Shown piece by piece: positions 5,744-8,319 of a DNA stretch of 8,319 nucleotides. Origin of the DNA: Desulfobulbaceae bacterium UBA5123 (lineage in GTDB: Bacteria > Desulfobacterota > Desulfobulbia > Desulfobulbales > UBA5123); contig DHYT01000231.1 in the NCBI GenBank assembly GCA_002415465.1, positions 4,332 to 12,650 on the forward strand. The letters run 5' to 3'. A model generated the notes under the pieces. The model was not told where the DNA came from. It saw only the letters and a list, made by a program, of their open reading frames with translations, and did not search any database. Numbering within the stretch: the stretch's first letter is position 1; each line of letters begins with the position of its first letter. Made by a program: the position numbers and the translations under genes.

Positions 5744-7348
5744 ATGTCAGCTATCAGATTCGCCATAGCTGGAAGTCTGGCCCTCCTGACGGCCCTCTTG
5801 CCGGCAAACTCACGCGCCGCCGGCAAGAGTATCATCATCCTGCCGTTGGCCGATTACTCCACCATGGACTCGCTCACCTCGGGCCGTCTGCAAAGTCAAG
5901 CCGCTGCAGACGCCTTGACCGCGGCAATGGCCACCAAAAAGGTCAACGTGATTCCCCCGGCCAAGGCCTTTAACGCGCTCCTCGTACACGGCGCCATCAC
6001 CCCGCTTTCCCATAATAAAGATCTGCGCCCCAACGCCAACACCATCAGCCTCGAAAACGAGATCAGCGATGCCTTGTCCAACCGCATGCAGAATGAACTC
6101 AAGGCGTTGATCAATGCCGAACAGGTACGGATGACCCCTGGCCTGGCCGACCCGGACAACCACCTGCCGAAGCCGGAAACAAAAGCGCTCGGCAATCAAC
6201 TGCTCACCTCCATCGGCAACGAATTGGGCGGAGACTATATCCTGCGCGGCAGAATGATCGTCAAATCGATCAGCAACGCGCAGTCACTGCAACGGCAACT
6301 GCCCACCCCGCCCGTGCGACGCTCCATCCTGCCGATTTACGCCACCATTGACCATGAGGAACGTTATGCGGTCGCCGCCGCCGAGAGCTACGATCCGCTG
6401 GACGACCATATGCTGAGCGGCCTGCTCGGCCCGCAGGGCGATCAATCCCAGGTCGTCCGCATGCAACTCTGGGCGCATGACGCGATCACCGGCAAAACGG
6501 TCTGGAGCAGTATCACAGAGGTGCCGCATGGCTCCCTCTGGGCGACCAACGGCGCCTCCGCCGCCGCGATCAACGCAGCGGCACAAACGCTGATCAACGA
6601 TTTCTGGACCAAGGTGGCCATCGATTCCGACGGCGACGGGATATTCGACGCCAGCGACCTATGCCCCGACACGCCGCGCGGGCTGGCCGTGGATGCCCAG
6701 GGCTGCCCCGTGGACAGCGACAAAGACGCGGTTCCCGACTATCTGGATAAATGCCCAGCCACCCCCGCCGGCGTTGCGGTCGATGCCGAGGGTTGCCCCA
6801 GGGACAGCGACAACGACGGCATCGTCGATTACCTGGAGCACTGCCCTGACACCCCGGCCGGGATCGAGGTGGATGAGTTTGGTTGCCCCAAGGACAGCGA
6901 TGGCGACACCGTGCCGGACTATCTCGACAAATGCGCCGACACCCCGGCCGGGCGAGAGGTCGACGCCGAGGGTTGCCCGAAGCCCATTCTTGAGCCGGTC
7001 ACCATGGAACTGCGGGTGGAGTTTGATTTCGACAAATCGATCATCAAACCGATCTATCGCGAACACCTGCAACAGGTGGCGGATTTCCTGAACGCCTATC
7101 CCGACACCGCGGCCGAGATCGAAGGCCACACCGACAAGGAAGGGACAGCGGCGTATAACCTGAAGCTCTCCCAACGCCGCGCCGAGGCCGTGCGCCAATA
7201 TCTGATCGATAACTTCAAGATCGCTCCGGAACGCCTGACGGCACGCGGCTACGGTGAATCTCGCCCCCTTGACGACACCGACACAAAGAAGATCAACCCC
7301 AAAAACCGGAGGTCGGTGGCCGTATTCAACACCATGGTGGCAAGGTAG
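5744..7348 (+). CDS. OmpA-family protein with CsgG/TolB-like N-terminus, four TSP3 repeats and a peptidoglycan-binding domain
   Basis: A 534-residue exported protein. The signal peptide spans about 1-26, with no lipobox. Residues about 28-285 form an alpha/beta region (KSIIILPLADYS, GGDYILRGRM, DAITGKTVWSS) reminiscent of CsgG/LpoB/TolB-N type domains; that assignment is tentative. Residues 294-413 are four 30-residue thrombospondin type-3 repeats, acidic and probably calcium-binding, with two cysteines each. Residues 421-534 form an OmpA C-terminal domain (VEFDFDKS, EGHTDKEG, NLKLSQRRAEAV) with the expected diaminopimelate-contacting Asp464 and Arg479. No OmpA-type N-terminal beta barrel is evident. 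It should bind peptidoglycan covering the periplasmic side of the outer membrane. Its place directly after the secretin, 38 bp away and before the operon terminator, suggests that it anchors or spaces the pilus secretin, a role TsaP plays elsewhere. That role is inferred. Confidence 0.88.
   Translation: MSAIRFAIAGSLALLTALLPANSRAAGKSIIILPLADYSTMDSLTSGRLQSQAAADALTAAMATKKVNVIPPAKAFNALLVHGAITPLSHNKDLRPNANTISLENEISDALSNRMQNELKALINAEQVRMTPGLADPDNHLPKPETKALGNQLLTSIGNELGGDYILRGRMIVKSISNAQSLQRQLPTPPVRRSILPIYATIDHEERYAVAAAESYDPLDDHMLSGLLGPQGDQSQVVRMQLWAHDAITGKTVWSSITEVPHGSLWATNGASAAAINAAAQTLINDFWTKVAIDSDGDGIFDASDLCPDTPRGLAVDAQGCPVDSDKDAVPDYLDKCPATPAGVAVDAEGCPRDSDNDGIVDYLEHCPDTPAGIEVDEFGCPKDSDGDTVPDYLDKCADTPAGREVDAEGCPKPILEPVTMELRVEFDFDKSIIKPIYREHLQQVADFLNAYPDTAAEIEGHTDKEGTAAYNLKLSQRRAEAVRQYLIDNFKIAPERLTARGYGESRPLDDTDTKKINPKNRRSVAVFNTMVAR
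6623..6982 (+). repeat. Four in-frame tandem 90-bp repeats encoding TSP3 modules
   Basis: Units begin at 6623, 6713, 6803 and 6893, each exactly 30 codons. Each encodes a pattern starting DSDxDxxxDyxxxC, then PxTPxGxxVDxxGCP. The units are diverged at both DNA and protein level, so they are old duplications, but the length register is perfect. The acidic DxDxDG-type loops are the calcium-binding motif of thrombospondin type-3 repeats, and the two conserved cysteines per unit (positions 14 and 28) probably form disulfides in the periplasm. Confidence 0.9.
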
Positions 7349-7371
7349 CGAGCCCGCCAGATCACAGCCCC

Positions 7372-7412
7372 AAAAAAAAGCAGGCGCCGATTGCTCGGCC
7401 CTGCTTTTTTTT
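7372..7412. terminator. Bidirectional rho-independent terminator between the pilus operon and secB
   Basis: Eight A residues (7372-7379) precede the hairpin and eight T residues (7405-7412) follow it. The outer stem is GCAGG (7380-7384) with CCTGC (7400-7404), and the inner stem is CCGA with TCGG around a TTGC loop. A-run, stem and T-run make it work on both strands. It lies 23 bp after the OmpA-family stop codon and 17 bp beyond the secB stop, ending two convergent units. Confidence 0.88.
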
Positions 7413-7429
7413 CTTCATGAACAACGCTT

Positions 7430-7909
7430 CTACTGGGTGGGCTGTTCAGCCTGCTGTTTTCTTGAATTTTCGAACAGCGCCATGAAGTTGACCGGCTCCA
7501 TGATGAATGGCTGAAACCCGCCGTCAAGGGTCACCTGGCTGATAATCTGCCGGGTGAAGGGGAAGAGAAGCGCCGGGCATTCCACCGCCAGCACCGCCTG
7601 CAGGTGATTCTCGGGAATATTGCGCAGCAAAAAGACGCCTGCGTGTTCGATCTCGACAATGAAAACGGCCTTCTTGTCCTCGCCGTTGGTGAAGTTGGCG
7701 GTAATCGCCAGCGAGACCTCCCAGTGGTCGTTTTCAAGTTTCCTATTCTTAACGCTCAGGTTCAGATCGACCTTGGGGTTCTCCTGCTTGGCCATATAAA
7801 CATCCGGGGCATTGGGGTTCTCAAAGGAGAGATCCTTCACGTACATCTTCTGCAGCCGGAATGCCGGCATGGTATCCGCCGGGTTGGCGTTTTTCTGCTC
7901 ATCAGCCAT
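7430..7909 (-). CDS. secB: Protein-export chaperone SecB
   Basis: A 159-residue cytoplasmic chaperone that forms a tetramer, keeps precursor proteins unfolded and hands them to SecA for export through SecYEG. The sequence is clearly SecB: FRLQKMYVKDLSFENPNAP near the N-terminus, then the beta strands VSLAITANFTNGEDKKAVFIVEIEHAGVF (cited in part: VEIEHAGVF), the helix ENHLQAVLAVECPALLFPFTR, and the GGFQPFIMEPVNF segment before a Gln-rich tail. Length is normal for the family. The ATG at 7909 (reading leftward) is preceded by AAGGAAAGGAA, a good ribosome binding site. The gene converges on the pilus operon and follows uvrA in the same direction with a 143-bp gap. A possible promoter and a perfect inverted repeat lie in that gap. 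Outer-membrane and periplasmic proteins, which could include those encoded next door, are typical SecB clients. Confidence 0.96.
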   Translation of the reverse strand: MADEQKNANPADTMPAFRLQKMYVKDLSFENPNAPDVYMAKQENPKVDLNLSVKNRKLENDHWEVSLAITANFTNGEDKKAVFIVEIEHAGVFLLRNIPENHLQAVLAVECPALLFPFTRQIISQVTLDGGFQPFIMEPVNFMALFENSRKQQAEQPTQ

Positions 7910-7928
7910 GATACGTTCCTTTCCTTGT

Positions 7929-7947
7929 CTTTATGATCCACATAAAG
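7929..7947 (-). promoter_or_regulatory. Perfect 7-bp inverted repeat in the secB leader
   Basis: CTTTATG, a 5-nt spacer ATCCA, and CATAAAG form a perfect dyad about 20-38 nt upstream of the secB ATG and downstream of the candidate promoter. It could be an operator or an mRNA leader hairpin just above the ribosome binding site. It has no T-run and is AT-rich, so it does not look like a terminator. Function is unknown. Confidence 0.45.
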
Positions 7948-7994
7948 GCTGCCGTCACACAGCCCATCCTCTAGGCAATTTCATTACTCATTCA

Positions 7995-8022
7995 TATATA
8001 ATGGAATGTCGCCGAACTGCAA
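7995..8022 (-). promoter_or_regulatory. Candidate sigma-70-type promoter for secB
   Basis: Reading the minus strand, TTGCAG (8022-8017) and TATATA (8000-7995) are separated by 16 nt. They resemble -35 and -10 elements in an AT-richer gap between uvrA and secB. Transcription would start about 80 nt upstream of the secB ATG. This rests only on motif similarity, and readthrough from uvrA is also possible because no terminator follows uvrA. Confidence 0.4.
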
Positions 8023-8052
8023 AGCCCCTTTCACCCTTCACGCCCAAAACAG

Positions 8053-8319
8053 TTAGGGTTCAGGCAGAAACTGCTTCAAAAACCGGCCGGTATGCGAATC
8101 CGGGTTGTCGGCCACCTCTTCCGGGGTGCCGATGGCGACCACCTGGCCGCCGCCGTCTCCCCCCTCGGGGCCAAGGTCGATAACATAATCGGCGGTCTTG
8201 ATCACGTCGAGATTATGCTCGATGACCACCACCGTGTTCCCCTGCTCCACCAACCGCGACAGCACCCCCAGCAGATGCCGGATATCGGCGGGATGAAGGC
8301 CGGTGGTCGGCTCATCGAG
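8053..8319 (-). CDS. uvrA: Excinuclease ABC subunit UvrA (C-terminal 88 residues only)
   Basis: The 3' end of uvrA, running in from the right edge; its start is outside the window. UvrA is the ABC-type ATPase that recognises DNA damage and loads UvrB in nucleotide excision repair. The visible part begins in the second nucleotide-binding domain with the Walker B and D-loop region [13 protein letters not shown]. It continues with the switch histidine in [24 protein letters not shown], then GTPEEVA, and ends with the usual [11 protein letters not shown] tail and a TAA at 8055-8053. An internal GTG at 8265 is not the start, since the frame stays open and conserved to the window edge. secB lies downstream on the same strand. 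No clear terminator is seen after the stop. Confidence 0.96.
   Translation of the reverse strand, partial: LDEPTTGLHPADIRHLLGVLSRLVEQGNTVVVIEHNLDVIKTADYVIDLGPEGGDGGGQVVAIGTPEEVADNPDSHTGRFLKQFLPEP

Noticed and set aside
6659..7198. Minus-strand open frame (179 codons) with apparent internal repeats
   Set aside because: The repeats simply mirror the TSP3 tandem repeats on the plus strand, and no ribosome binding site or family match is seen.
8023..8052. Short repeated TTCACCC/TTCACGCCC motif after the uvrA stop
   Set aside because: The similarity is too short and imperfect to support a repeat element, and it forms no terminator hairpin.
7604..8183. Two overlapping plus-strand open frames across secB and the secB-uvrA gap
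   Set aside because: They run antisense to secB and uvrA, both strongly recognisable, and their translations resemble nothing known.

Overview
The window looks like chromosomal DNA from a diderm (Gram-negative) proteobacterial-type organism. It carries an outer-membrane secretin, an OmpA-family protein, a SecB chaperone and a type IV pilus assembly operon. The moderately high GC and the mix of a PilMNOP set with an MshL-like secretin suggest a deltaproteobacterium (Desulfobacterota), but that placement is an inference and was not tested by any search.

Left and centre, + strand (1-7348): one apparent operon, entered inside pilM. The order is pilM (3' end), pilN, pilO, pilP, a protein with two AMIN domains, one STN/N0 domain and a C-terminal TPR region, then an MshL-like lipoprotein secretin, then an OmpA-family protein with four thrombospondin type-3 repeats. 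Gaps are short (0-62 bp), or genes overlap (pilO/pilP). No terminator is visible until a strong hairpin at about 7372-7412. PilM, N, O and P form the inner-membrane and periplasmic alignment complex of a type IVa pilus. In the usual arrangement the next gene is a single pilQ. Here the PilQ parts appear to be divided between two genes: the AMIN-AMIN-STN front half is fused to TPRs instead of a secretin barrel, and the barrel is a separate lipoprotein with its own N0 domain. The OmpA protein could hold this outer-membrane assembly to peptidoglycan.

Right, - strand (7430-8319): secB, encoding the export chaperone, faces the pilus operon, and the terminator between them looks bidirectional. Upstream of secB are a possible promoter and a perfect 7-bp inverted repeat in its leader. 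Beyond that is the 3' end of uvrA (nucleotide excision repair), running off the window edge. These two genes are housekeeping neighbours and probably have no functional link to the pilus, although SecB serves exported envelope proteins in general.

No RNA genes, mobile elements, CRISPR arrays or origins were seen. No stretch longer than 300 bases lacks a gene. The most notable feature is the split, TPR-fused PilQ arrangement together with the PG-binding TSP3-OmpA protein.
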